Below are positions 20,299-29,286 of a DNA stretch of 64,000 nt, piece after piece (positions within the stretch are counted from its first letter, which is position 1; each line of letters starts with the position of its first letter). The translations under genes and the position numbers were made by a program. Location: contig NZ_VHQI01000013.1 of assembly GCF_006517625.1 (NCBI RefSeq), positions 1 to 64,000 on the forward strand, in the 5' to 3' direction. The DNA comes from Mixta tenebrionis. Its GTDB lineage: Bacteria > Pseudomonadota > Gammaproteobacteria > Enterobacterales > Enterobacteriaceae. The notes under the pieces were generated by a model. It ran no database searches and was not told the DNA's origin. It worked only from the letters and a program-made list of their open reading frames with translations.

Positions 20299-22038
20299 AT
20301 GCCGTTATCACCAGCCATAACCTTTATCTTTACTATTTTCAGGCATCATAAAAGCGCGCTATATTCGGTTATCCTTTTTTCAGCGCTGACCAACCTGCTG
20401 GTTTTATCCCCTTCGATTTATATGCTACAGGTTTACGATCGGGTATTGCCCTCCCGTAACGAAATGACTTTGCTGATGTTGACGGTTATGGTTCTTGGCG
20501 CGCTGGGGACCATCGCATTGCTGGAATACTGCCGCAGCATGATTGCAATTAACATCAGCAAAAAAATCGATCGCCATCTGAGCCTGGCGGTTTATCAGGC
20601 AGCTTTTGCCGCCAGCGTTCAGCAACAAAGCAAGAACGCCGAAAATTATTTAAGCGATGTCACTACGGTAAGGCAATTTTTTACCGGCAACGCCATTTTT
20701 TCTTTTATCGATGCGCCATGGTTTCCCGTGTTCATTCTGGTTATTTTTCTTTTTAATCCGTGGCTGGGCCTGTTTTCTTTCACCGGCGCGCTAATATTAA
20801 TAGCGCTGGCAGCAATCAACCATAGAATTATCCAGCAGCCAATGAAAGAGGCAGGAGAAATGTCCCACCGTTCGGGAAATACCGCCGGCATGACGTTTCG
20901 CTATACCTCCACCATCGCGGCAATGGGGCTATTGCCCGCCTTCCAGCAACGCTGGTGGGGGCTGCATGAAAGGTTTATCCAGCTACAGCACCAGGCCAGT
21001 GAATATAATGGGCGCCTGACTTCAGTCACGCGCTTTGTGCGTATGGCCCTGCAGTCGTTGATTCTCGGCGTCGGCGGCTGGCTGGCGCTCGCGGGAGAGC
21101 TGACGCCGGGTATGATGATCGCCGGTTCAATTTTACTCGGACGCGCCCTGGCGCCTATTGAGCAGCTGATCGCTGCCTGGAAGCAGTGGGGCAGCGCCTG
21201 GAGCGCGCTGAATCGCCTGGAAGCGCTGCTCTCTCAACATCCGCCCGCCGCCGAAAAGATGCGGCTGCCCGCGCTCGAAGGGAACGTCTCAGTTGAGAAT
21301 CTGACGCTGGTCTCGCCGCATAACAGCGAGGCGAACATTCTGCACAACATAAACTTCAGCCTGGCGGCGGGCGATATACTGGGCATTATAGGCCCCAGCG
21401 CCTCAGGAAAAAGTACGCTGGCGCGGCTGCTGCCCGGCCTGCAGCCGCCCACCCGCGGCGCCATTCGCCTGGACGGTGCGGATATACAACAGTGGAATCG
21501 CGAACAGCTGGGCCCATCGCTGGGCTATCTGGCGCAGGAAGTCGAAATATTTCCCGGCACCATCGCAGAAAATATCGCCCGCTTTAATCAGGTCGATCCG
21601 GAAAAAACCATCGAGGCCGCTAAGCTGGCCGGCGTGCATGAGATGATCCTGCGCTTACCCGCCGGTTACGATACGCCCACCGGTATTGGCCTGTCCGGCG
21701 GCCAAAAGCAGCGCATCGCCCTGGCCAGGGCGCTGTATGGCGATCCAAAACTGCTGATTCTCGATGAGCCGGACGCCAGTCTGGACGACAGGGGCTTACT
21801 GGCGCTGGCGCAGGCGCTGGCCGCCATGAAAAAGCGCAACGCTACGGTCATTCTGATTACCCATCGCAAACAGCTGCTGACGCTAACTAATAAGCTGCTG
21901 GTTTTACAGGCAGGAGAAGTAAAAGATTTCGGCGCCACCCCTGCGGTATTAAACAAATTAATCAGCGCGGCGACGGTAAAAAGCAAGGCTGCTCAGGCTG
22001 GCGCCGAAGAAACGACACAGGCTGGATTAACAGGATGA
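20299..22038 (+). CDS. Type I secretion ABC transporter (LipB/PrtD family)
   Basis: Inner-membrane permease-ATPase of a type I secretion system, 579 aa. The N-terminal half (residues about 20-310) holds the transmembrane domain; the typical early motif SPSIYMLQVYDRVLPSRN (37-54) is that of the PrtD/LipB/AprD group. The ATPase has Walker A GPSASGKST (365-373), signature LSGGQ (465-469) and Walker B LLILDE (485-490) followed by PDASLDD. There is no N-terminal C39 peptidase domain, so it should export C-terminal-signal (RTX) substrates rather than double-glycine peptides. It is first of three tightly linked genes. Confidence 0.93.
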   Translation: MPLSPAITFIFTIFRHHKSALYSVILFSALTNLLVLSPSIYMLQVYDRVLPSRNEMTLLMLTVMVLGALGTIALLEYCRSMIAINISKKIDRHLSLAVYQAAFAASVQQQSKNAENYLSDVTTVRQFFTGNAIFSFIDAPWFPVFILVIFLFNPWLGLFSFTGALILIALAAINHRIIQQPMKEAGEMSHRSGNTAGMTFRYTSTIAAMGLLPAFQQRWWGLHERFIQLQHQASEYNGRLTSVTRFVRMALQSLILGVGGWLALAGELTPGMMIAGSILLGRALAPIEQLIAAWKQWGSAWSALNRLEALLSQHPPAAEKMRLPALEGNVSVENLTLVSPHNSEANILHNINFSLAAGDILGIIGPSASGKSTLARLLPGLQPPTRGAIRLDGADIQQWNREQLGPSLGYLAQEVEIFPGTIAENIARFNQVDPEKTIEAAKLAGVHEMILRLPAGYDTPTGIGLSGGQKQRIALARALYGDPKLLILDEPDASLDDRGLLALAQALAAMKKRNATVILITHRKQLLTLTNKLLVLQAGEVKDFGATPAVLNKLISAATVKSKAAQAGAEETTQAGLTG

Positions 22039-22047
22039 TAGTTACTG

Positions 22048-23385
22048 ATGGATCAGAAAAAAGATTTTATTGTCCCGACGCCCGATGAAAACGCCCATCG
22101 TGGAAAGGATGAGCATTATTACCAGCGGATGGGGCTGGCCATCATTTTTATCGGCGTTATCGGTTTTTTCAGCTGGGCTGCTTTTGCGCCGCTGGATAAA
22201 GGCGTAACGGCATCAGGCACCGTTATTGTTTCCGGTAACCGGAAAATGGTGCAGACGCCGGTTAATGGCATTGTCGATAAAGTCTGGATAAAAGAGGGTG
22301 ACAGCGTTCAGGCCGATGCGCCGCTGATTACCTTAAGCCGCACCGCAGCTCTGGCGCGCTATGAGCAGTCGCGGGATAAATATCTCTCCGCCGTGGCTAC
22401 CGTTGCCCGGCTGGAAGCGGAGCGGGATAAGCAGGCGACGCCGCGCTATCCCGCCGCGCTTCGTCAGGAAGAGTGGCAGGCGCAGGGGGAAGCCGTTATC
22501 GCTCTGCAAAACCAGCTGCTTGCCGCACGCCGGCATGCCCTGCTCAGCGAAGTAAATACCAGCCAGCATATGCTGGCCGGCCTGACACAGCAGATAAAAA
22601 GCCTGCAGCGCGCCCTGGCCCTGAAACGCAAGCTTAACGCCAGTCTGCAACAGCAGCTGCACGATATGAAGGAGCTGGTGGCAGAACATTTTCTGCCGCT
22701 CAATCGCTACCGCGAATTAGAACGCCAGCAGCACGATACGCAAGGTCAGGCGGAAGAGCTGGCAGGACAAATAGCCGTTAATCAGAAAAAACGGGATGAG
22801 ATTGAACAGCGAATCGATCAAATAGAGCGTGAATACGATAAAGAGGTTCACACCCAGCTCGAAAAAGCCGCCGCCAGCATTAACGAACAGCAAAATAATA
22901 TGCAGATTGCCGCGGAGGATCTTAAACATACCGCTATTGTCGCCCCCGTATCCGGAACGGTAATGTCCCTTGCGGTGTTAACGCCCGGCAGCGTGCTTTC
23001 CGCTGGCGAAACGCTAATGGAAATTGTGCCGGATAACACGCCGTTAATTATTGATGCGCAGGTCACTGCCGATCTGATTGATAAAGTTACCCCAGGGCTG
23101 CCGGTCAATATGATGTTTACCGCGCTGAATCAAAACCGCACGCCGGTAATTCCGGGGCGCGTCAGCCTCGTCTCGCCTGACCGGCTTATCGATAAAAAAA
23201 GCGGCGCCCCCTATTACGCTATCCAGGTTACCGTCAGCGACGAGGGGATGACGCTGCTGCGACATGAAGATATTCGACCGGGCATGCCGGTTGCCGTGTT
23301 GATTAAAACCGGGGCGCGTTCGCTGTTGAGCTATCTCTTCAAGCCGGTCTGGGATCGCACCGCTACCGCTCTGACCGAGGAGTAA
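22048..23385 (+). CDS. Type I secretion membrane fusion protein (HlyD/PrtE/LipC family)
   Basis: Periplasmic adaptor, 445 aa, anchored by one N-terminal membrane helix (LAIIFIGVIGFFSWAAFAPL, about residues 31-50). A barrel-sandwich half GTVIVSGNRKMVQTPVNGIV is followed by a long coiled-coil region rich in Gln/Glu/Leu (about 110-285) and the second lipoyl half IVAPVSGTVMSL. It starts 9 bp after the ABC gene and ends 3 bp before the outer-membrane gene, so it is operonic. Family length and order match LipC/PrtE. Confidence 0.93.
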   Translation: MDQKKDFIVPTPDENAHRGKDEHYYQRMGLAIIFIGVIGFFSWAAFAPLDKGVTASGTVIVSGNRKMVQTPVNGIVDKVWIKEGDSVQADAPLITLSRTAALARYEQSRDKYLSAVATVARLEAERDKQATPRYPAALRQEEWQAQGEAVIALQNQLLAARRHALLSEVNTSQHMLAGLTQQIKSLQRALALKRKLNASLQQQLHDMKELVAEHFLPLNRYRELERQQHDTQGQAEELAGQIAVNQKKRDEIEQRIDQIEREYDKEVHTQLEKAAASINEQQNNMQIAAEDLKHTAIVAPVSGTVMSLAVLTPGSVLSAGETLMEIVPDNTPLIIDAQVTADLIDKVTPGLPVNMMFTALNQNRTPVIPGRVSLVSPDRLIDKKSGAPYYAIQVTVSDEGMTLLRHEDIRPGMPVAVLIKTGARSLLSYLFKPVWDRTATALTEE

Positions 23386-23388
23386 CTG

Positions 23389-24747
23389 ATGCATCACAAG
23401 ATAATCATGCTGCTGTTTTGCTGCGGTTTTTGTCTGCCGGCCCGCGCCATCGGCATTATGGAAATATACGCCCTGGCCCAGCAGCAGGATGCGCAGTTCC
23501 GCGCCTCGGTTGAAGAAAAAATGGCGGGCGAAGAGTATAAGGCGATGGGGCGTGCAGCCTTGCTGCCTTCCATTAACCTTTCCTACCAGAACGGCGTAAG
23601 AAACTGGCAAACCGCCGAGGTGCCGCAGCGCAAAAGCGCACTGAATCCAAACATGGAAAAGGTCATCACCCATCGCCGCTATCAGTCGCAAAGCGGTTCA
23701 GTCACGTTAACTCAGCCCCTTTTTGATTACGAAGCGTGGGCCAGCTATCAGCTGGGAATCGCGCAGACGCTAATGGCAAACGATCAATGGCGCGCCAGCT
23801 TTATGGAACTGGCGGTGCGGGTGGTTAACGGCTACCTCGACCTGATCGCCGCACAGGAAAAAGTCGCCCTGACGCAGCAGCAACAGGCCGCTCTGCGGCG
23901 GCAGCTTGAGCAAAACCACCGCTGGCTGCATGCCGGCGAAGGTACGGTTACTGAGATAGCAGAAACGGAATCACGCCTGGCGCTAACCGCAGCAGAGCTG
24001 TTTGCCGCACAGGATGAACAGGATAAGGCGCACAGAACGCTGGAAAGCCTAATCGGGCAGCCGATCGCCAACCTGGCTCAGCTCGACAGGCTGCTACCGG
24101 AGCCTTTTCAGCCAATTCCACTCTCTCCGCTCCATTTTGCGCAGTGGCAGCAGATCGCGCTGAAAGAGAATGCTGAGCTGGCGGCGGCCAGGCAGCAGTT
24201 GCAGATTAGCTTTTATCACCGCGAACAGCAGCGCGGCGGATTTTTTCCGCGCGTTCAGCTCTATGCCTCGCACAGTATCAGCCACTCCTCCAGCGATACC
24301 ACCATCGATCAACGCTACGACAGCAGCAGCGTCGGCATCCAGCTTAACTATGCGTTTTATTCAGGCGGCTACAGCCGCGCCGCCGTCAGACAGGCCAACG
24401 CGCGCTATAACCAAAGCAAGTTTGATTTAGAAAAAAGCACTAATGAGATCGTGAATAACCTGCACAACTATTTTGACCAGTGCCGCCACGCCGGCCAGCG
24501 CCTGGGAGCGTATCAAAAGGCGGTGAGGGCGGCGGAAATTCAGGTTACGGCCACCCGCCAGGGAATTAAGGCAGGCCAGCGTACCAATATGGATTTACTC
24601 AATGCGGAATACCAGCTCTACGGCGCGCGGCTGAATTTAATTAATGAACAGTATCAACATATGCGCGCCTGGCTAATGCTGAACTACTATTCCGGCCAGC
24701 TTACGCCCGACAAACTGAAAATCATCGCCGACTATTTTTCATCATAA
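23389..24747 (+). CDS. Type I secretion outer-membrane channel (TolC/PrtF/LipD family)
   Basis: TolC-like channel, 452 aa. A signal peptide (IIMLLFCCGFCLPARA) is followed by two repeats of the outer-membrane-efflux fold. YALAQQQDAQFRASVEE near the start and LTQPLFDYEAWASYQLG (about residues 106-122) are typical of the family, as is the second-repeat VGIQLNYAFYSGGYSRAAV. It completes the three-component exporter, and the likely substrate is encoded 280 bp downstream. Confidence 0.93.
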   Translation: MHHKIIMLLFCCGFCLPARAIGIMEIYALAQQQDAQFRASVEEKMAGEEYKAMGRAALLPSINLSYQNGVRNWQTAEVPQRKSALNPNMEKVITHRRYQSQSGSVTLTQPLFDYEAWASYQLGIAQTLMANDQWRASFMELAVRVVNGYLDLIAAQEKVALTQQQQAALRRQLEQNHRWLHAGEGTVTEIAETESRLALTAAELFAAQDEQDKAHRTLESLIGQPIANLAQLDRLLPEPFQPIPLSPLHFAQWQQIALKENAELAAARQQLQISFYHREQQRGGFFPRVQLYASHSISHSSSDTTIDQRYDSSSVGIQLNYAFYSGGYSRAAVRQANARYNQSKFDLEKSTNEIVNNLHNYFDQCRHAGQRLGAYQKAVRAAEIQVTATRQGIKAGQRTNMDLLNAEYQLYGARLNLINEQYQHMRAWLMLNYYSGQLTPDKLKIIADYFSS

Positions 24748-24769
24748 TGCTATTGGCTAACTCATAAAT

Positions 24770-24824
24770 AGCCTGTTTAATTATTAAGCGCCGATAAAAA
24801 AGAGAAACGGCAATTAAACAGGCT
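24770..24824. repeat. 13-bp perfect inverted repeat upstream of the lipase gene
   Basis: AGCCTGTTTAATT (24770-24782) is repeated in inverse form as AATTAAACAGGCT (24812-24824), with 29 bp between the arms. It lies just after the channel gene and about 200 bp before the lipase start. It could be a weak terminator or attenuator or a protein-binding site; there is no T-run after it. The rest of this 280-bp gap (to 25026) is A/T rich near the lipase gene. Confidence 0.6.
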
Positions 24825-25026
24825 GTCGCATTGCGAATAACAGCATAATTACATTAACCATTACTCCGGTTAAGCCGCCCTGTATTTTACTCGTCCTGAA
24901 GCCAGCCGGCAGAGAGAGGAGTAATTTACGCCAGCTCAGGTTTTATCTGGGTGTTTTACTTATATATTAAAAAAATAACCTTATTCTTCAGGATATTTAA
25001 TTAAACTTACAGCAAAAGGAATGCCA

Positions 25027-26781
25027 ATGGCTATTTTTGATTATCAAAATAAAAACGATATAGCGTTAATTAACGATGCGCTGACGCTAAACGCCTACAG
25101 TACTGAGCTGGCCGGCTTTACGCTGGATACCTCTTTTCAGCAGCGCGCTGCTGAAAGCGGCTGGAAAGTTTTAAGCGCGCAGGATTTATCCTATTCAGGA
25201 TCCTTTGACCAGCACAATATATTTAACGGCGAAACGCTGTTTTACTGGTCTGCGCAGGTTAACGTATTTGGTAAATATAACGATGCCGGAGATTTAGTCT
25301 CGATCGGCGTGTGCTACTGGGGAACCGGTGATGTGAAAGGCGTCCCTGGCGAACAGCTCAACACCATGACGGATAGCCTGCACGATATCCTGATTGCGCT
25401 GGAAAACGAATTCAGCGAAACCTATGTCAGCAACGCCTTTGGCAATTTGCTGAGCTGCGTCGCCCGCCTGGCCACGGAAAACGGGCTTTCCGGCAAAGAC
25501 GTTATTTTTAGCGGTATGAGCCTGGGCGGCATGGCGGTAAACAGTACGGCGATGGCCTCGGCGAACAATGCCTGGGACGGTTTTTATGAAGATTCCAGCT
25601 ATATCGCCATCTCCTCGCCGGTGCAAAATACCTACGATGATAAGGTGCTGAATATCGGCTGTGAAAACGATCCGGTTTATCGTGCGCTGGAAGGCACATC
25701 AATTAACTTTCCCGGTACTTTCTTTGAGCATGACAAGCCGCTGGATACCTGCGTTAACAACCTGGTGATATTCAATGACTATTATGGCTCTGAAGATTTC
25801 ACTATTTTATCTATTGCCGGACAGACGTGGGGAGCCTGGGCAGGCCACGATGCTGTAAATTATATTGAGGGTTTACAGAGCATACTTAACTCTCTGACTT
25901 ATCAAATCACCAACAGAGATTCCACGGTTATCGTTTCCCGTATGTCTGATGAAATGCGCGAAAAAACCTGGGTAACGGATCTGAACCGCTTTGCCGAACC
26001 GCACGAAGGCCCGACCTTTATTTTTGGCTCCGATAAAGCGGACCTGATTGCCGGCGGCAAAGGTATGGACTACCTGGAAGGCTTTGCCGGCGACGACAGC
26101 TTCCGCGATGCGGGCGGCTTTAACCTTATCGACGGCGGCGCGGGCTACGATCTGTTCGATCTGCAGGGTGAAATCAGCAAAACCTCTATTGCGCAACTGG
26201 CCGACGGCATTCTTGCCATTAAGGGGGCCGACGGCGGCATCACCCTGCTGCACGATGTCGAGGCGATAAAGGAAACCTACTGGTTTCTCTGGGACAACTA
26301 CCTCACCTATGAGGTGACCAACGAAGGGCTGACGCTGGACGGCAAGCTTTCCCTTACCTACGCCAATACCGTACACGCCAGCACCGAACGCAGCGGCGAA
26401 ATCTTCGCGCCGGAAAACGGCGGCTTCTACGTTGACCAGACCAGCTGGCTGATGGGCTCCGCTCAGGATACGGTGATGCACGGTTCTCACAGCAGCGACG
26501 TGTTCATCTGTCAGCAAGGCGATGACATCATTTATATCAACGGCGGCGACGACATCATCCTGCTGACCGGCAACGATATCGGCAATAAAACCGTTTACGG
26601 CTTCGGTCAGGATGACAAGCTGGCGTTTATGGTTAATGCGCAGACCACCGCCAACGGCAACTATCTGGATTATCTGTCGCAGTGTGAGGACGGCGTACAG
26701 TTTACCTGCGATGCGGGCAGCGTCACGCTGGTAGGCGTCACGCTCGATCAGCTGCATGAAAGCCAGTTCGTACTGGCCTAA
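25027..26781 (+). CDS. Secreted RTX lipase, family I.3 (LipA/PlaA-like)
   Basis: Likely substrate of the adjacent exporter. It is 584 aa from the ATG at 25027, where AAAAGGA lies 6 bp upstream; an ATG at 25021 directly touches that site. MAIFDYQNKND resembles the start of Serratia LipA. Proposed triad: Ser165 in SGMSLGGMAVNS, Asp215 in NIGCENDPVYRAL, His274 in WAGHDAV. The usual elbow is GHSLGG; here it is GMSLGG. The segment between residues about 28 and 38 is much shorter than in Serratia/Pseudomonas enzymes and appears to lack the first lid. Degenerate glycine/aspartate RTX repeats lie at about 334-380 and 480-530. The C-terminus ESQFVLA is a typical type I secretion signal. There is no N-terminal signal peptide. 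Substrate preference is unknown. Confidence 0.88.
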   Translation: MAIFDYQNKNDIALINDALTLNAYSTELAGFTLDTSFQQRAAESGWKVLSAQDLSYSGSFDQHNIFNGETLFYWSAQVNVFGKYNDAGDLVSIGVCYWGTGDVKGVPGEQLNTMTDSLHDILIALENEFSETYVSNAFGNLLSCVARLATENGLSGKDVIFSGMSLGGMAVNSTAMASANNAWDGFYEDSSYIAISSPVQNTYDDKVLNIGCENDPVYRALEGTSINFPGTFFEHDKPLDTCVNNLVIFNDYYGSEDFTILSIAGQTWGAWAGHDAVNYIEGLQSILNSLTYQITNRDSTVIVSRMSDEMREKTWVTDLNRFAEPHEGPTFIFGSDKADLIAGGKGMDYLEGFAGDDSFRDAGGFNLIDGGAGYDLFDLQGEISKTSIAQLADGILAIKGADGGITLLHDVEAIKETYWFLWDNYLTYEVTNEGLTLDGKLSLTYANTVHASTERSGEIFAPENGGFYVDQTSWLMGSAQDTVMHGSHSSDVFICQQGDDIIYINGGDDIILLTGNDIGNKTVYGFGQDDKLAFMVNAQTTANGNYLDYLSQCEDGVQFTCDAGSVTLVGVTLDQLHESQFVLA

Positions 26782-26810
26782 GCGCGCCGCCTGACGGACA
26801 GCTTGAAAAA

Positions 26811-26840
26811 CAAACGGGTGACCAATGTCACCCGTTTTTT
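26811..26840. terminator. Bidirectional terminator between the lipase gene and metL
   Basis: AAACGGGTGAC (26812-26822) and GTCACCCGTTT (26827-26837) form an 11-bp stem with a CAAT loop, flanked by T on the plus side (six T in total) and by A on the left. It serves the lipase gene and, reversed, the metBL transcript. Confidence 0.88.
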
Positions 26841-26847
26841 ACTTACC

Positions 26848-29283
26848 TCACAGCAGCTGCGCCAGCCGGTTAATATCGGACTGTATCGCCCCCGCCGTCA
26901 CGTCACGCCCGGCGCCCGGCCCGCGGATCACCAGCGGATTATCCCGATACCAGCGGCTCTCAATCGCAAACACATTATCGCAGGGCAGCAGCGCCGCCAG
27001 CGGATGTTCAGGACGCACCGCCTCGATACCAACGCGCGCCTTGCCGTTAGCGTCGAAGCGCGCAACGTAGCGCAGCACCAGCCCCAGCTCCTGCGCCGCC
27101 TCCAGCCGTTGCAGCATCTGCTCGTTCAGCGCCTCGCTGTTTTCAAAGAAGTGATCGACAGAATCGCTTTCGCCGCCCGCAGGCACCAGCGACTCGACGC
27201 GCACCTGATCGGGCTCGATATCGTAACCCGCCTCGCGCGCCAGAATCACCAGCTTGCGCATCACGTCCAGCCCGGAAAGATCGACGCGCGGATCGGGTTC
27301 GGTCAACCCCTGCTGCCACGCCTGATCCACCAGCTCGCTAAAGGGCACCGTGCCGTCAAATTGCAGGAATAGCCAGGAGAGCGTACCGGAAAAAATACCG
27401 CTGATAGAAAGAATAGTATCGCCGCTCTCTCGCAGATCGCGCACCGTATGGTTGACCGGCAGGCCGGCGCCTACCGTCGCGTTATAAAGCCAGTGGCGTC
27501 CGGTTTTGGCAAAGGCGTCGCGCACCTGGCGCCAACGATGGCTGCCCGATGCGCCAGCGACTTTATTTGCGCTCACCACATGAAAACCGTAGCTGGCAAA
27601 ATCCAGATATTGCTCAGCCAGCGACTCACTGGCGGTGACGTCCAGCACCACTAAATCATCATAAGGATGGGCGCGCATCCACAGGAAGAGCGATTCCTCA
27701 TCCTGCGCAACCGCCTCATCCTCAAAAAACGCCATGGCGCGACTGGCATCCAGCCCGTCATAGCTCAGCAGGCTGCGGCGGCTGTCCACCACGCCCGCCA
27801 GCACAAATTCAAAGCCGGTACGCGCAGAGAGGCTTTTCTGCTCGCGAGCGAACAGCTCCAGCCAGCGTGAACCGATATTGCCTTTACCAAACAGCACCAG
27901 GCCAATGCGTTTCTCGGCGCGGAACAGCGACTGGTGCAGCCCCTGGATCAGATGCTGCGTCGGGCCGACGCGCAGCACCGCCACCAGGCTGATACCCTCT
28001 TCCGACTGCCAGATAAACTCTACCGGCTGATCGTTAATCTGCTGCCAGAAGCGATGGCTGTGCAGCGGATTACGGCTTACGCCGGCGCCGACCAGCGCCA
28101 CCAGCGCCAGCCCTTCACGCAGCTGGAGGCGCCCCGGCAGCCCCGCTTCCAGCAGCAGTTCGAAGGCGCTGTTAACCACCTCGGAGGTGTAGCAGAGCTG
28201 TAGCAGGCTGCGATCGCTGTGCACGCCGGTCGCCAGCGGACGAATCTGCGCACGCTTCAGCAGATGATCCACCTCCTTATGCAGCGCCGCAAAATCGTGC
28301 TGCGGCGGCACCTCAATCTCAATCAGGCAGACATCGTCATGGCTGGTAACGATGCGCGCGCCGGTACCGGAAGCCAGCACGCGCTCAATGCGCGTCGATC
28401 CCTGCTCCGGTTGGTAGCTGCAGCGCAGCTGTAGATCGATATCGCTATTGGAAACCGGCTGCAGGGTGCGGGCATGCAGCACCGGCGCCGCCAGGCGCGC
28501 CAGTTCGCTGGCCTCGTCCAGACGCAGCAGCGGCAGTAGGCAGGCATCCTTAACCTTGCGCGGATCGGCGCTGTACACCCCCGCTACGTCGCTCCAGATA
28601 GTAACGCGGCTGACACCTGCCAGCGCGCCGATCTGGGTGGCGGAATAGTCAGAACCGTTACGCCCCAGCAGTACCGTTTCGCCGGCGTCGTTACGGCAGA
28701 TAAAGCCGGTAACCACCAGGCGCTGATGCGCGTGCTGCGTCATCAGCTGCTGCAGCAGAGGCCAGGATTTTCCTTCGTCAACCTGCGGCTGCGCCGCACG
28801 CTCGGCGCGCAGAAAATCACGCGCGTCCAGCCAGCAGGCCGCCAGATCGCGCTGTTGCAGCACCGCCGCCATCAGGCGCGCCGACCACACCTCGCCGTGC
28901 CCCACCACTTCGGCATAAACCGCATCGGTAATCTGGCCGTCCAGCAGACCGGCCAGGTACTCCAGATCCTGAATAAAGCGCGCCAGCAGCGGCTGGGCGA
29001 TATCCGCTGGCAGCAGGCCCTTAATTAAATCGGACTGATAACGGCGCAGACTCTGCTGTACCTGATGCGCCGACAGCCGATCGCTCTGGCTCAGCTTCAG
29101 CCAGCCGATCAGTTGGTTAGTGGTGCTGCCGGCGGCGGAAACCACCATCAGATCGCCAGGCTGGCTGTAATCGGCCATAATGCCGGCAACGCGCTGATAG
29201 CAGCTGACATCAGCAAGGCTGCTGCCGCCAAATTTATGCAGCTGCCTGCTGTTCGACGCGCCCGCTGTGGCTGAAATACTCAT
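26848..29283 (-). CDS. metL: Bifunctional aspartokinase II / homoserine dehydrogenase II MetL
   Basis: Catalyses the first and third steps from aspartate towards methionine. At 811 aa it equals the E. coli enzyme (810). The N-terminal aspartokinase has HKFGGSSLADVSCY; GRNGSDYSATQIGAL is the central kinase motif. The C-terminal dehydrogenase starts at about residue 460 with VLFGKGNIGSRWLELF and has ANKVAGASGSHRW and GTLSWLF. It lies 3 bp after metB, forming metBL under MetJ. Confidence 0.98.
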   Translation of the reverse strand: MSISATAGASNSRQLHKFGGSSLADVSCYQRVAGIMADYSQPGDLMVVSAAGSTTNQLIGWLKLSQSDRLSAHQVQQSLRRYQSDLIKGLLPADIAQPLLARFIQDLEYLAGLLDGQITDAVYAEVVGHGEVWSARLMAAVLQQRDLAACWLDARDFLRAERAAQPQVDEGKSWPLLQQLMTQHAHQRLVVTGFICRNDAGETVLLGRNGSDYSATQIGALAGVSRVTIWSDVAGVYSADPRKVKDACLLPLLRLDEASELARLAAPVLHARTLQPVSNSDIDLQLRCSYQPEQGSTRIERVLASGTGARIVTSHDDVCLIEIEVPPQHDFAALHKEVDHLLKRAQIRPLATGVHSDRSLLQLCYTSEVVNSAFELLLEAGLPGRLQLREGLALVALVGAGVSRNPLHSHRFWQQINDQPVEFIWQSEEGISLVAVLRVGPTQHLIQGLHQSLFRAEKRIGLVLFGKGNIGSRWLELFAREQKSLSARTGFEFVLAGVVDSRRSLLSYDGLDASRAMAFFEDEAVAQDEESLFLWMRAHPYDDLVVLDVTASESLAEQYLDFASYGFHVVSANKVAGASGSHRWRQVRDAFAKTGRHWLYNATVGAGLPVNHTVRDLRESGDTILSISGIFSGTLSWLFLQFDGTVPFSELVDQAWQQGLTEPDPRVDLSGLDVMRKLVILAREAGYDIEPDQVRVESLVPAGGESDSVDHFFENSEALNEQMLQRLEAAQELGLVLRYVARFDANGKARVGIEAVRPEHPLAALLPCDNVFAIESRWYRDNPLVIRGPGAGRDVTAGAIQSDINRLAQLL

Positions 29284-29286
29284 CTG

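Noticed and set aside
20299-22038. The ABC transporter as exporter for the double-glycine peptides.
   Set aside because: It has no N-terminal C39 peptidase domain and is followed by a substrate with a C-terminal type I signal.
25873-26757. Long (294-codon) frame antisense to the lipase gene.
   Set aside because: The sense frame has clear family motifs and a secretion signal; the antisense frame shows no recognisable domain.
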